Assembly: GCF_037893015.1 (NCBI RefSeq)
Contig: NC_133663.1
Location: 138,080,507-138,144,506, forward strand
DNA length: 64,000 nucleotides
From: Macrotis lagotis
Taxonomy: Eukaryota; Chordata; Mammalia; Peramelemorphia; Peramelidae
Direction: 5' to 3'
Shown here: piece after piece, positions 11,675 through 24,068 of the stretch
How positions within the stretch are numbered: the first letter of the stretch is position 1
How the letters are laid out: every line of letters starts with the position of its first letter
The notes under the pieces: model-generated
Told to the model about the DNA's origin: nothing
The model's input: the letters and a program-made list of their open reading frames with translations, nothing else
Database searches by the model: none
Made by a program: the position numbers and the translations under genes

Positions 11675-14629
11675 ATGTTTTGTTTGTTTTATTAAACATT
11701 TCTGAGTTACAGATAGTTTTTCACATACATTTTAAAAAATTATGGTGGCAAATTTTCTCTCTCCTTCCTACAACTCCCCCTCCTTCCTAATTTTATACAT
11801 GTGAAGTCAGGCAAAGCATATTTTCACACTAGCCATGTTGCTAAAGAGAACATAGACCAAAAAGGAAAAAAAGAAAATTAAAAAAAAAAATAAGGTCCTT
11901 CAACTACATTCAGAGTTCATCAGTTTTTACCCCCTTGGGATATGATAAACATTTTTCAATCATAGATCCTTTGCAATTGTCATGGATCATATTCTTGATT
12001 TAAGTAGCTAAGTCTTTCACAGTTGATCATCATTACAATAGTACTATTACAATGTACATTGTTTACTTTGTTAAATCTGTTCATTTTTCTGAATGCATCC
12101 TACTTATCATTTGTTATAGAATAATAGTTCTTCACAAGAATCATATACCACAATCTGTTCAATCATTTCCTAATTGATTACATCTTCTCAATATCTAATT
12201 CTTTGCAAACAAGAAAATAAAGTTAATATTTTATTTAATAAAAACGGGACATTTTTCCTTTTCTTGGATTTTTTTAAGTTATAGACCTACTTAGTGGAAC
12301 TGTTAGATCAAAGAGAATACACAATTTAAAAACCCTTTAGATGTACTTCCAAACTGTTCTCTGCAATGGCTGGATAACTCAAAACTCTACCAATAATGCA
12401 TTAGTTATTCAGTATTTCTGCATCCCTCCAACATTTGTCATCTGCCTTTTCTGTCATTTTAGTCAATCTGATAATTTAGATTTCTCTAACAAGTAGTCAT
12501 TTAAAGCATTTTCTTTTCATGTGACTATTAATGGATGTGTTGTCTTCTTCCGAAAACTGCCTGTTCCTCTCCTTTGACCATTTATTAACTGGAAAATGAC
12601 TCATAAATTTGAACCAGTGCTTATTTAAGAAATGAGCATTTTATCAGAGACTTTTGTAGCAAATTTCCCACTTTGCTGCTTTCCTTCAAATTTTGGTTGC
12701 ATTACCTGCTTAAGAAAACCTTTAAAATTTTGTGTAATAAAAATTATTTTATTACCAATGATACTGTCTCTCTTATTTGGTCATTGTTTTCCTTATGGTA
12801 TTAGCCTTTATGTACAGATTATGTACTGAATTTGAACTTATCATGATTCTATTAGATGTTGATCTCACTGTTTTCCAGTTTCCCAGCAGTTTTATTGCAG
12901 AACAGTGAGGTTTTTTGGTCCAAAAACTTGCTCCTCTTGTTTTATCATATGCTTGACTAATGTGGTCATTTATTAAAATATTTTGTGAATCTAATCTATT
13001 CCACTGATTAAGTATTCTATTTCTTAACCAGCATAATTATTTTTGATAATAATCACTTTATAAAGCATTTTTGGAAATGGTAAAACTAGATTACTGTTCT
13101 TCAGTTTTATAGAATTTTTTTAACTGATACCCTTGATATTCTTGACCTTTTCTTCTCCTAGATTAATTTTATTACTTTTTTCCAGCTCTACTAAATACTT
13201 TTTGCTAGTTTGTTATGATACTGAATAAGTAGGTTTAATTTTGGAAGAATTGCTGTTTTTATTATATTGATATGATCTAAACATGCACAATTGATAATTT
13301 TCCAGTTGCTTAGATCTGATTTTATTTGTGTGAATAGTCGTTTATAGGTGTGCTCATATTTTTGTTCCTAGTTTTGTCACAGAAGGTAGGCTCTCAAGTA
13401 TTTTATACTGGCTAGAGTCATTTCAAAGGGAATTTCTATTTCTATTCATAGTCACCAAACTTTGTGTGTCACATATAAAAATGTTTGATGATTTATATAG
13501 GTGTATATTGCATCCTGCAAATTTGCCAAAGTTCTTAATTATTTCAAGTGGTTTTTGAAAGATGAATCTCAAAGATTCTTTTAGATTTGTATATCAGAAC
13601 CAATAATACAATGAGTGATGTGTTGTTTTCCTCATTGCCTATTTTACTATTTTCATTTTATTTTTATTCTATTCTTGTTATAACTGGCATTTATAGTACA
13701 ATACTGAAGAAATAATGTGATAATGGTCATACTTGCTTCACTACTGAATGTTCTTAAAAAGCTTTTAGTTTATCTTTATTATAGATAACGTTCACCAATG
13801 AATTTAGATAAATATTAACCTATCATTTTAAGATCCATTTATTTCAATATTTCCTTGTATTTTTTAATAAAATAAATATTGTATTTCATCAAGGAATTTT
13901 CTGCATCTATTGAGATAATCATAATTTCTGCTGATTTTATTACTGATATGTTTATTTAAGTTGATAATTTTCCTAAGATTGAAGTAACTGTAAAGTCCTT
14001 CTCTAAACTCCTCTGGTCGTAGTGTAAGATCATTGTGATATGTTTCTGTAATATTGTGGCTAGTATTTGATTTAAATATTTTACAACACTATTCATCATG
14101 GAAATTGGTCTATAGTTTTTTTTAACTTATTTTTTTTGTTTTGGCCTCTCCCTGATTTAGATATCAGCATCATATTTGTCTTATACAAGGATTTTATAAG
14201 TCTCACCCATTTCTTTGCATATAGCTTATATAGTATTAGCATTAATTGCTCTTTAAATGTTTGGTAGAATTTATTTGTGAATCCATCTAGCCTGGGATGG
14301 GGTTTCTTAGGAAGTTCATTCATGGCTTATTCAATCTCTTTTTCTAATAGAGTTTTATTAAGGGTGTTATTTCATCTATTAATCTGGTAGATAAATTTTC
14401 ATCCATTTCATTTAGATTGTCAAATATATGGGTGTATAATTGGTCAAAATAGTTCCTATTGTTTTAATTGTGTCAAATTAGTGTCAAATTAATGTCAAAT
14501 TCACCCATTTCATTTTTTGATCCTGGTAATTTCATTTTGTTCATTATTTTTCTTAAATCAAATTAACCAAAGGTTTATTTGTTTTATTGGTTTTCCTAGC
14601 TATATTTTTAAGTTCCAAAGATTTTTTAC

Positions 14630-14665
<36 letters not shown>

Positions 14666-15315
14666 TTTATTTTGATTTTCATGATTTCCAGGCTGATGTT
14701 TAATTGGAGATTTTTAATTTGTTCTTTTATTTGTTTTTAGTGTACAATTCATCATTCTGTGCTTTCTGTATCTTGATTATATAAGTGCTCAGAGATATAA
14801 AATTTCTACTAAATACTGATTTGGTTGCATTCCTAATATTTTGTCATGTTGTCATGTGGCCATCATTCTCTTTAAGGCAATTATTGACTGTTTCTAAGTT
14901 TTCTTATTTGAATCATTTAGTTTTTGGATTATATTACTAGGCTTCAATTAATTTTCAATATATCTTCCCACCATTCATTATTGAATATAATTTTTATTGC
15001 ATTATGAACTGAGAAGGATGCATTTAACATTTTTTGCTTTTTTATATTTCATTTTGAGGTTTTGATACCACTGTGTATAATCAGTTTTAGTGTCGGTTCC
15101 ATTTGTTGCTGAGAAAAAGGCATATATTTATAATACCTTTTTCTTTTTCTTTATTATAGTTTTACTGTCTATTTCCTCCTATAATTCATTCAAATACTCC
15201 TTGAAAAATGTACATCATACCATTTTGTGTCTACATATTTAGCACTGATATTACTTCATTGTCTATGGTACCTTTCTGTAATATTATTTTCCTCTTTATC
15301 TTTTTTATTTAGATC
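11675..15315 (-). mobile_element. L1 LINE, antisense, 5'-truncated (3'UTR through reverse transcriptase to endonuclease)
   Basis: From left to right it runs backwards through an L1: 3'UTR (11.68-12.5 kb, with the 'aactgttagatcaaag' and 'tccaacatttgtcatc' stretches of marsupial L1), the ORF2 C-terminus, reverse transcriptase and endonuclease. At 14096-14323 the minus strand encodes a degenerate RT N-terminal segment with P-R-L-D-G-F-T-N-K-F-Y-Q, the L1 'PGPDGFTNEFYQ' motif. The last recognisable endonuclease-region match is near 15.3 kb. Many disruptions, and no intact ORF2. Confidence 0.8.
14630..14663 (+). repeat. TTA trinucleotide repeat
   Basis: About eleven TTA units inside the L1. Confidence 0.9.
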
Positions 15316-15834
15316 TATTTTGTGTAATCGAAGGAATTTGATGGGGCTGCTTTTGAGGCTCTTTTCCAAATAGTTTAAATGGTTTTGAAATGTACAGTGT
15401 TTGACAGAATTCAATTGTAAATTCATCGGATCCTGGGGAATTTTTTGTTAGTTAACACATTCATTGCTTGCTCACTTTCTTTTTCAAGTGTTTCAATTGG
15501 TTATTTGAGAATTTTAATTTTAATCATTTTTTTCACTTTTAGTTTCATATCATTTCATTAATATGTTTTAGTTATAATTTAATTTTGTAATGTTTAGAGA
15601 TATTAATTTTTCCTGAGTAATGATTTTATTGCATCCCATAAATTTTAGCATAAATTCTCATTACTGTCATACTCTTCAATGAAATGATTAATTGCATAAA
15701 TGATTTGTTCTTTCACTCACTCATTTTTAATTACCAATTAATTTGTAACCTATGTCTCAATGTACTTTTATTTAATATAATGTTTGTCACATTAAAATTT
15801 CACTTTCCTTTTCCTAAATCTTTAATGCATTTCA
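15316..15834 (-). mobile_element. L1 ORF2 fragment, antisense
   Basis: The RT 'PGxDxFT' region appears again at about 15400-15445 on the minus strand, although the previous L1 piece has already passed this point. This must therefore be a second copy or a rearranged piece. It continues into endonuclease-like sequence up to about 15.83 kb. Confidence 0.55.
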
Positions 15835-16589
15835 ACATTATCTTGGTATATGGTTTGAGATTATGCTGTTTGGTTCTTCTAAACTACTTTCTAGTTTTCC
15901 CTGGATTTTTGTTATTTAGTGAAACATCACACTCAAAGCTTGGACTTTTTGATTTATAAGTTTCATATTTTTATTGAATTTTTAATCTATTCCATGAACA
16001 CCTCCCTCAGTATCTTAGTCATGATATGATATAGTTTGAAATTTGATACTGCTAGACTACCCTTCCTCACATTTTTTTTTCAATTATTACTTTAATATTC
16101 TTGAGCTTTTCTTCTTTCAGATTTAATTCCTATCAATTTTCTTGCCCTCTAAAATAATTGCTAGTTTGATTCATATGTTAATTAATAAGAAAGTTAAATT
16201 AGGTAGAATTGTCCTTTATTATATTTGCTAATTCATTACTTGACTAATTATTATTTCTCTAATTATTTAGATTTGTCTTTATTTGTGTGAAGAGCATTTC
16301 GTAATTGTGTTCATATAGTCCCTAGTTTTCTCTTGGCAGGTAGAATGCCAACAACTTAATATTGTATGTAGTTTTTTTCTTTTCCTACTAAGATTTGGTC
16401 GTTGTATAGAGAAATGATTAGGATTTATGAAGGTTTAATAATGTGTAATTTTGCTAAATTTGATTGTTTCAGCTAATTTTTTAAGCTCACTCCCTAATTT
16501 CTCTAAGTATACTATCATATAATCTTCAAGGAGTGATAGTTTTGTTTACATGTTGCCTATTTATATGCTTTTAATTTTTTGTCCTGTTG

Positions 16590-16617
16590 ATATATATATA
16601 TATATATATATATATAT
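16590..16617. repeat. TA dinucleotide repeat
   Basis: Fourteen TA units within the L1. Confidence 0.9.
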
Positions 16618-16784
16618 TCCTATAGCTATATGCTAATGTACTATAGCATATACAGATTATTTAAATATGATTGTTTCTAATTTAATATTGAATAACACAG
16701 GTAGTAATCGACATTTTGTGTTTTTTGTTTAGTCAAATAGTTATGTACTAATCTTACTGCCCCCAGTAATAATTTCTTCACAAA

Positions 16785-16935
16785 GATACTGGAGTAGTTT
16801 GTTGTTTCCATTTTCAGTTCATTTTACAGATGAAGAAATTGAGGCAAACCAGATAAAGCTACTTTCCCAGGATCACACAGCTAATAAATATCTGAAGCCA
16901 GATCTAACACTGGTCTGCATGACACTAGGGCTGCA
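16785..16935 (-). mobile_element. MIR/CORE-type SINE
   Basis: Reverse-oriented signature: ttccattttcagttcattttacagatgaag, gaggcaaacc, aggatcacacagctaa. Lies inside the antisense L1, so it either inserted there or marks a break between L1 pieces. Confidence 0.65.
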
Positions 16936-19535
16936 TGACTTATATGTCCAATGGACATCTTTGATTCACCCTTCATTTTACTAGGAAGGTTTTCAATTTG
17001 TCTGCATTAGAGAAATTACTTTCTCTTGGTGGGTTAATATGATTTATGAAGTTATGAAAGTCTTTAATTTGCCTGTGCTTTCTAATATTTTTAAAGAAAA
17101 AAATGCAATTTTATATTATCAAATGCTTTTTCTTCATTTATTGATATAATTTTTTATTGATTTGTTCAATAACGCTGGTAATTTCTCTAATAATAAAATC
17201 ATTACTGATTTTTTCATGTAAAATCCCGAATGACTATATGATCTTTTTGATATATTATTGTAATCTATCTAATATTTTATTTTAAATGTTTTCATTCATA
17301 TTCAATAAGGAAAGTGTCCTATAACATTTTTATTTCTTTTGCTTTCCTTGGTAAAGTATCAAAATCATGTGTTTTCATAAAGGAAATTTGTTAAGACTCC
17401 TTTACCTATATAGTAGTAGAATTAAAAAGTTCTCTAATTATTTGGTAGAATAAATTTATAAATACACTTGGTCCTTCAGATTATTCCTCTTTTTTTATCT
17501 CAGTCACTTTCTCTTTCTAAAACTGGCCTTTTAGATACTTTATTTACTCTTCTATTTATCTGGACAGGCTATATTTTTGCAAATAATCATCCATTTCACT
17601 TAGATTGTTCATTTTGTTGACATGCAATTAGACAAGATAATATTATCTTCTTACTTTATCTTCATTGGTGATGATTTCAACTTTTTCATTTATCATATTA
17701 AGTTTCTTCTTAAATCAAACTATTGTTTGTATATTTTATTGTTTTTATATAAGATGGCATCCTAGTTTCATTTATGAGTTCAATATTTTATTTTTATTAA
17801 TTTTTTTAAGATTTCTATTTGGGGATTGGGGAATTTTTTATTTAATTTTTCTAGGTTTTTTTTTTTAACTTTCACATCCAGTCCATCAATCTACTCTTTC
17901 TCTCTTTTACTGATGTAAATGTATAGAGATGTAAAATTACCCATGAGTACCACTTTAATTGCATCTTACACATTTTATGTGTTATCTCATTGCTGTCATT
18001 CTCTTTAATGAATAATTAATCATTTCTATGATTTATTCTTTGACCCACTTTTTCTTTATTAGAATTAGATGATTTTTGAATCAATTTTTCATCTATATTT
18101 CCACAGTATTTTATTTAATGTAATTTTGCTAATATAGTTAGGAAAAAGTGCATTATATAAATATATTTACTTTTCTGCCCATTTGTGAGATTTTTGTGCC
18201 CTACTAATTAGTTATTTTTTTTGTTAAGGTGTCATATGTGGCTGTGAAAAAAGTGTACTGTTTTCTATTCCCATTCAGTTTTTTTTTTCAGAGACTTGTC
18301 ATGTTTAGCTTTTCTAACAATCTGTTCATTTTCTTAATTTCTTATTCATTTATTTAGTTCTTAAAGGGAAAAGTTGAGTTATCTCTAGAATAGTCTTTTT
18401 TCTCCTGTAATTCATTTAATTTTTTAAGAATTTGGATGCTGTCATTTTGTGCCTATAAATTTGTGTTTGAAATTATTTCATCATCTATGATGATTTTTAG
18501 CAAGATGTAGTTTCCCTGCTTCCTTCTTTTACCTTGGTCTATATTAGCTTTTGCTTCATCAGATCATGATTACAACCTGGCTTTTTTTTTTTCAGCAGAA
18601 GCAGATTAGATTCTGCTACCGCCCCTTATTTTAACTGTATGTTTTTCTGATTCAAGTGTTATTCTTGTAAACAACATAATATTGGATTCTGCTTTCTAAT
18701 TTATTCTGCTATTTGCTTGTATTTTATGTATATATTCATCCCATTCATATCTACAGTTATGATTATCAACTGTAGATTTCTTCCATTATATTTTCTTATT
18801 TTTATCCTTCCTTCTCACCTGTCACCCTGTTCCTCCCCTAAAGTCTCCTTTGCTTCTGACCACTGATTTCTTTTATCTGCCCTTCCTTTTATCACTCTTC
18901 CTTCTCTCTTTTATCTCTTTCCCTATTAGTAAGTTAACCTTAAACATTCAACTTAACTATGCTCATATTTCTCTCTTTGAACCAATTTATATGCAAGTGA
19001 AACATTAGCATTTCCCACCCATTCCTAACAGTTTCACCTTCTCTATAAAAGCACTTCTTTTCATACCTCTTTTATATGATAAAATTTTCATCATTCTTCC
19101 TTTTCCTTCCCCTTCTCCTATCTCCTTTTGATTCCTTATCCAACATATGTCATGGCAACATATTCATATCATTCTCATGTTCCCTTTTTATGTAGAATCA
19201 CTAGAACTGCCCTAATAATGATGTTATATTCATGTCATCATAAACAAATATAGCTTGATCTTACTGTGTCCCTTATGAATTCTTTCATGATTACCCTTTC
19301 GTCTCTTGAATCTTATATTTTAACACTAAGAAGTCTAGTGTCTCAAATAGAAATGTTTGAAAGATTTCTATTTAATTACTCATTTTTTTTCTTTCAAGGA
19401 TGGTACTTGTTTTGTTTGTTAGTTTATTCTTGATTACAATCTCAATTTTTTACCTTCTGTAGTAATGCATCCTAAGCCCTCTTCTCCTTTAAGGTGAAAA
19501 TTGATAAATCATGTGTGATCTTGTTTTACTCTATA

Positions 19536-19700
19536 GCAGGGCTGTGCAAAATGTAGTGATTTTATGTAATTCCCTGGGGGCTTACTAATGCTTTACTAAA
19601 GGAAACCTAGCTCCTGCAGAGCTCTCACTAAAACAGCAAATCAAAATGTATTGTCTATTGTTTCAATAAAAACTTTTAAAAGTTAGGTTGGGCAGTCTTG
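19536..19700. mobile_element. Possible short non-autonomous hAT-like DNA transposon
   Basis: A 165-bp segment that breaks L1 continuity. It starts gcagggctgtgcaa and, read in reverse, its other end starts caagactgcccaa, giving imperfect terminal inverted repeats. The flanks are actctata (19528-19535) and gctctata (19701-19707 plus the preceding g), close to an 8-bp hAT target duplication. Family not identified. Confidence 0.45.
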
Positions 19701-20246
19701 CTCTATAATATTTGAAAATATTTTATCAGAGCACCTGAAGTATTTTATCTTTGACCTCGAAGCTGTGGAATTTTGTTTTATTATTTCTATGATTTTTTTC
19801 ATTATGAAATCTCTTTTGTGGTGATCAGTAGATCCTTTCAATTTCTGCTTTACTCTTTCATTCTATGACACTGACGTAGCTTTCCCTGATAATTTCTTAA
19901 AATATGATGCCTAGACACTTTTTATCAGCAAAACTTTCTGGAAGTCAAATAATGATTAAATTGTCTTTGAATCAAAGTCACCATGGATGATGGAATAATC
20001 TCAAATCTAAATTTATATGCACCAAATAACATAGCATCCAAATTTTCTTCTTTTGTTCCCATTTTTTACTTTGTTTTAATATTGCTTGGGGTCTTGTGGA
20101 ATCCTTAAATTCTTATTTTTTTAAGAAATTCTTTTTATGAGTGAATTTTTATACCTCTCTTTTTTCATTTGCCCAATTTTGATGTATAAGATATTATTTT
20201 CTTCAGTATTTTATGTATATGTATGCTTTTAGTAAGCTATTCATTG

Positions 20247-20400
20247 TTTTTTTTTTAGTTAGTTTTGCAAAACAATTGGGCTAAATGGCTTGGCCAAGGT
20301 CACATGGCTAGGTAATTATTAAGTATCTGAGGCCAGATTTGAACTTGTCCTCCTAACTCCAGAACCAGTGTTCTATCCACTGCCCCACCTAACTGCCCCC
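20247..20400 (-). mobile_element. WSINE1-like SINE, antisense
   Basis: T-rich start, then gcttggccaaggtcac, ggctaggtaattattaagt, reversed B box gatttgaac and ctatccactgccccacct. Inserted in L1 ORF1. Confidence 0.85.
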
Positions 20401-21653
20401 TTCATTCTTCTCATTCCTTTCTTTCTTTTATTTCTTGGATCACTCTTCTTTGATATTAAAAATAATTTTTAGCTATTCCTGGAATTTTCTTTGTGTTCAA
20501 TTTACATTTTCCTTTGTGACTTTGCTTGTAATGATTTTTAAACTACATTTTCTTCTTCTATCTTTGTATCTTAAACCTCCATATCACCACAGTAATTTGT
20601 TATAGTCAAGTGGATTTTTTGTTGTTGTTTGCTCATTTTCCTACTCTATTTCTTAATTTTAAAATTTATATTAAAGGTGGTCTCTGTTCTAGGTTTGGGA
20701 ATGTGGAAGGTACTGCCCCAAACTTCAGGGTTTTTCACACTTTTCTTTTCAAAGTTAGTTCTGGATTTTCTCATCATTTGAAGCTTTCTAAGAGGGAAGT
20801 CCTGGGTAGAGTTGTGGTTACTATTCTGATCAGCATTATCATCCTTACACTGGAAAAGTTTCCTGGGTCCTTTGGGATTAGCTGTGTGACCTCCCCCCTT
20901 GACTACTGCCCTCTTGAAATAAGGAAATAATACTATTATTGAGGGCCCCTCATCCACTGCAGCAAAAATCATACTGCATCTCAGGGTCCTTTTCTTTCTT
21001 GACCAAAAATGCTCTTCTTGAAGTATGATCCATAAGTCATTTTGGTATAAGCAATGTTACTGTCAAAAAGCATGTTGTGTCCAGTGGTAGCACATGGGAC
21101 CTCTGTAATCTCTTTTTGACCACTTTCAAGGTATTCCTACCACTTCAAAGCTGTTGATGTTTTTGTGGTAAACATCTATGCCTAACTCTGGTATTTCATC
21201 CATGGGAGCTCTGAGTCTGTCTCTATGCTTGTGTAACAGATTTCTTTTCCAATTCCCTAAGTTGTTTTGTGATGGAAGAATATTTTTACTTAACTTTTTC
21301 TTGGTTTTACCAATCTAGATTTTGATTTAAGTCACTATTTTTTAAGTTGATTGGAAAAGAATGTTGGGAGAAGTTGACTGAGGGTTTGCTGTACTCCACC
21401 AACTTGGCTCTATTCCTGGAGGTATATGATATATATTAATAAGCAGAAGTGGTTGTTTATCCATTACTTTATCTATTTAGTTCTGAAAGTCAGACTAGCT
21501 TAAATGAACTACTATAAAATCTATATAATAATTATGTAAATTTTCTGCCTACAGTAATATTTTTATCATTGATCTACCAAGTATTTAACAGGTAAATATT
21601 ATGTGGGTGGGAAAACAGAAAATCTTCCACTTTCACATCTCAACTCTGCCTTT

Positions 21654-21808
21654 CTTTTTTAAGGTTTTTTGCAAGGCAAATGGGATTAAGTGGCTTGCCC
21701 AAGGCCACACAGCTAGGTAATTATTAAGTGTCTGAGTTCAGATTTGAACTCAGGTACTCCTGACTCCAGGGCCAGTGCTCTATCCACTGTACCACCTGTC
21801 CATACCAC
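21654..21808 (-). mobile_element. WSINE1-like SINE, antisense
   Basis: Complete reversed family sequence (ttgcaaggcaaatggg through ctatccactgtaccacc). A perfect 13-bp target duplication, caactctgccttt, lies at 21641-21653 and 21809-21821. Confidence 0.92.
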
Positions 21809-21822
21809 CAACTCTGCCTTTT

Positions 21823-23935
21823 AATGAACCATCTTACTTATTCTTGTTATTTACAGGAAGAGAGGAAGGACTATTTTATAATCCTGAATAGCAAAATTCT
21901 AAGATAAAATAATATTTCATTAAAATGTGCATTTTCTTTTTTTAAGGTTTATATTATGTATATCATTTTCTGTATACCACTTTTTTCTCTTACCAGTTCA
22001 AAATTCTAAGGTTTCAATTGTAAGTTGTTGCTGCTATTGCTGTCTGTTGTGATACAGTGTGGTAGAGAAAATTAACAGAACAACTTTGTTCTAAGGAAAT
22101 CTAGGTCCAAATTCTGTTACAACATCTAAACTAGGCACTAAACTAATATATCTCTTACCCCAGAAAGGCCCTTTACCTCAATGCCTCTAGGCATTTCTTC
22201 AGAGAAAATTTTCTCTTCTTCATTCATAGAAGGAATAACATCTCCCTATATTGATAATACATATTTAAAAAAATATTATTGCTTTATTTTCTCAATTTTT
22301 AAAATTAGCACTTTTTTCATTTTTTAAAATTTCTCATTTAAAAGTTCAAATTAAGATTGTTTTCCCCTTATAAGCTCTTTGGTGTTGCCCCCTGACCTCC
22401 TTTAATATGCAAAAACCCTTTGTATAAACAGAAAAAAGAGCAATATACTACATATTAATTCATGTCGATTTTGAAAGGCACAGAAAGGTGTTTTCCAAAG
22501 TGATTTATGATCATAACTTGATATATCAATGAAAATGTCCATAGATATTCAAGTGTATTTTCTTAAATTGTAATCAAGATAAATTAAAATGATATTAGAT
22601 GAACATGTTACTAATTTTTTTTACAAATAGTATCTCATTTGATATGATATAAAAAGGAAAACAGTATAAGTAAGAAGAGGTAAAGTTAAAATATTTAGAA
22701 CTGAATGAAAAATTCCAATGTTTATGATAATATTTGGCACATGATTTAGATTACTGTCTTATGGTACAGTCAAGTTATATACCAGATTATTAGAAGAACT
22801 GGACATAATTTTATCTGCCTTAAATTTCTTTTGGGAAGACAGAAATAAAATAAAATTGCTAATAGAGCTGTTTTCCCCTTACTTCCAAAAACTAGAGAGA
22901 GAATTTATATTAAACAATAATTACATAATGTAAAATTTACAAATGTAATTAGCAAAATGCTTATTGCATTTATTGCAATTTATCATGAATTGAATATGCA
23001 AGCCTCTATTGTTACAAAACATGTAAGGATTGTAAAATTAAAATGATTTTTATTAGTAGATTAATTGTAGTATATAAGAAACAAAGCATTAATGCAATAA
23101 ATAGATTTTAGGATTAAGATTTTGAAAAAGTGCTTTTTGCATTAAAATGCAGTTTCTAGTTTTTTAAGAATTCCTATGAATCATATGTTTGCTTATGTAT
23201 GTTGTTACTCTAGGAAAATTATTCAAAGTCAACAAGACAAGTTATAGTTTAGTGTTTCATATTCTTTTAATTGTTGACATAATTAAGTGAGCAACACAAT
23301 TAGAATCACTATTTTGCTAGTAGTGATATGTGATAAAACTGAAGTACTCTTTTCCTAATTAAATGACTATGAAGAGCCAATTCATTCTTTATTGGGACAG
23401 TTTAATACATAAGAAGCAGCCAATTTTCTTTGTCAAGCAACTGTGTTCCATTCTTTCTCTAATCTGACTTTATTGCAATGAACTTTTAAAATAAATCTTG
23501 CTTTATTTGAAGAATTTTAAGCACTAAGATTATAAACACTATATTAGATTTCAAATTTACTCGTAAAGAGTATTTTGGGAAAAGAGCAATATCTAAGGTC
23601 ATCTAGACCCAAAATATGTTTATTGGAATAGTTATCATTTTTAATAATACTTAAAAGTAAATACAGAGCTAAAAATAAACTGTAAAATCAAGGGATTGTC
23701 AATTATTAATAGCTAATAGTAGGGAAAATGTTCTGATTAAAGTTATTAATAATCCTATATTTCTAGGACCCATTCTGCTCTTTTAAATCGTCCAGAATTT
23801 TAACCCCTGTTCTTTGTAGAATTTCTGCTTCTAAGTGTGCAAAGATAAACCCAGAAATGCATTATAAGAAAACATTCTCAAAAGCAAAATCAACAAATAT
23901 TTTAAATGTATGCAAGGTACAGGAAGAAAAAAAGG
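21823..23935. other. Unassigned AT-rich DNA, no repeats recognised
   Basis: About 2.1 kb with no named repeat and no coding region. The part 22.9-23.7 kb is unusually free of repeats and holds many TAAT-core motifs (ttaattg, cctaattaaatg), noted as a candidate regulatory block in Part 2. Confidence 0.4.
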
Positions 23936-24068
23936 AGAAGGAAGGAAGGAAGGAAGGAAGGAAGGAAGGAAGGAAGGAAGGAAGGAAGGAAGTAGGAAGG
24001 AAGGAAGGAAGGAAGGAAGGAAGGAAGGAAGGAAGGAAGGAAGGAAGGAGGGAGGGAGGGAGGGAGGG
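23936..24068. repeat. GGAA/GGGA tetranucleotide array
   Basis: About 133 bp of GGAA units with one interruption near 23992 and a GGGA block at the end. The overlapping lysine/glycine- or serine/proline-rich ORFs on both strands are artefacts of the repeat. Confidence 0.95.

Larger units (their letters stand above)
15835..21430 (-). mobile_element. L1 LINE, antisense, with 5' end present
   Basis: At about 15.84 kb the sequence jumps back to ORF2 C-terminal L1 and then proceeds through RT (around 17.4-17.5 kb), endonuclease (17.6-18.6 kb), an inter-ORF region and ORF1 (19.7-20.6 kb, with the same antisense blocks as 1-660). It ends near 21425, where the minus strand begins with a GAGCCAAGTTGGTGGAG-type L1 5' end. 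Heavily mutated. It is interrupted by a MIR-like SINE, an hAT-like insertion and a WSINE. Confidence 0.7.
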
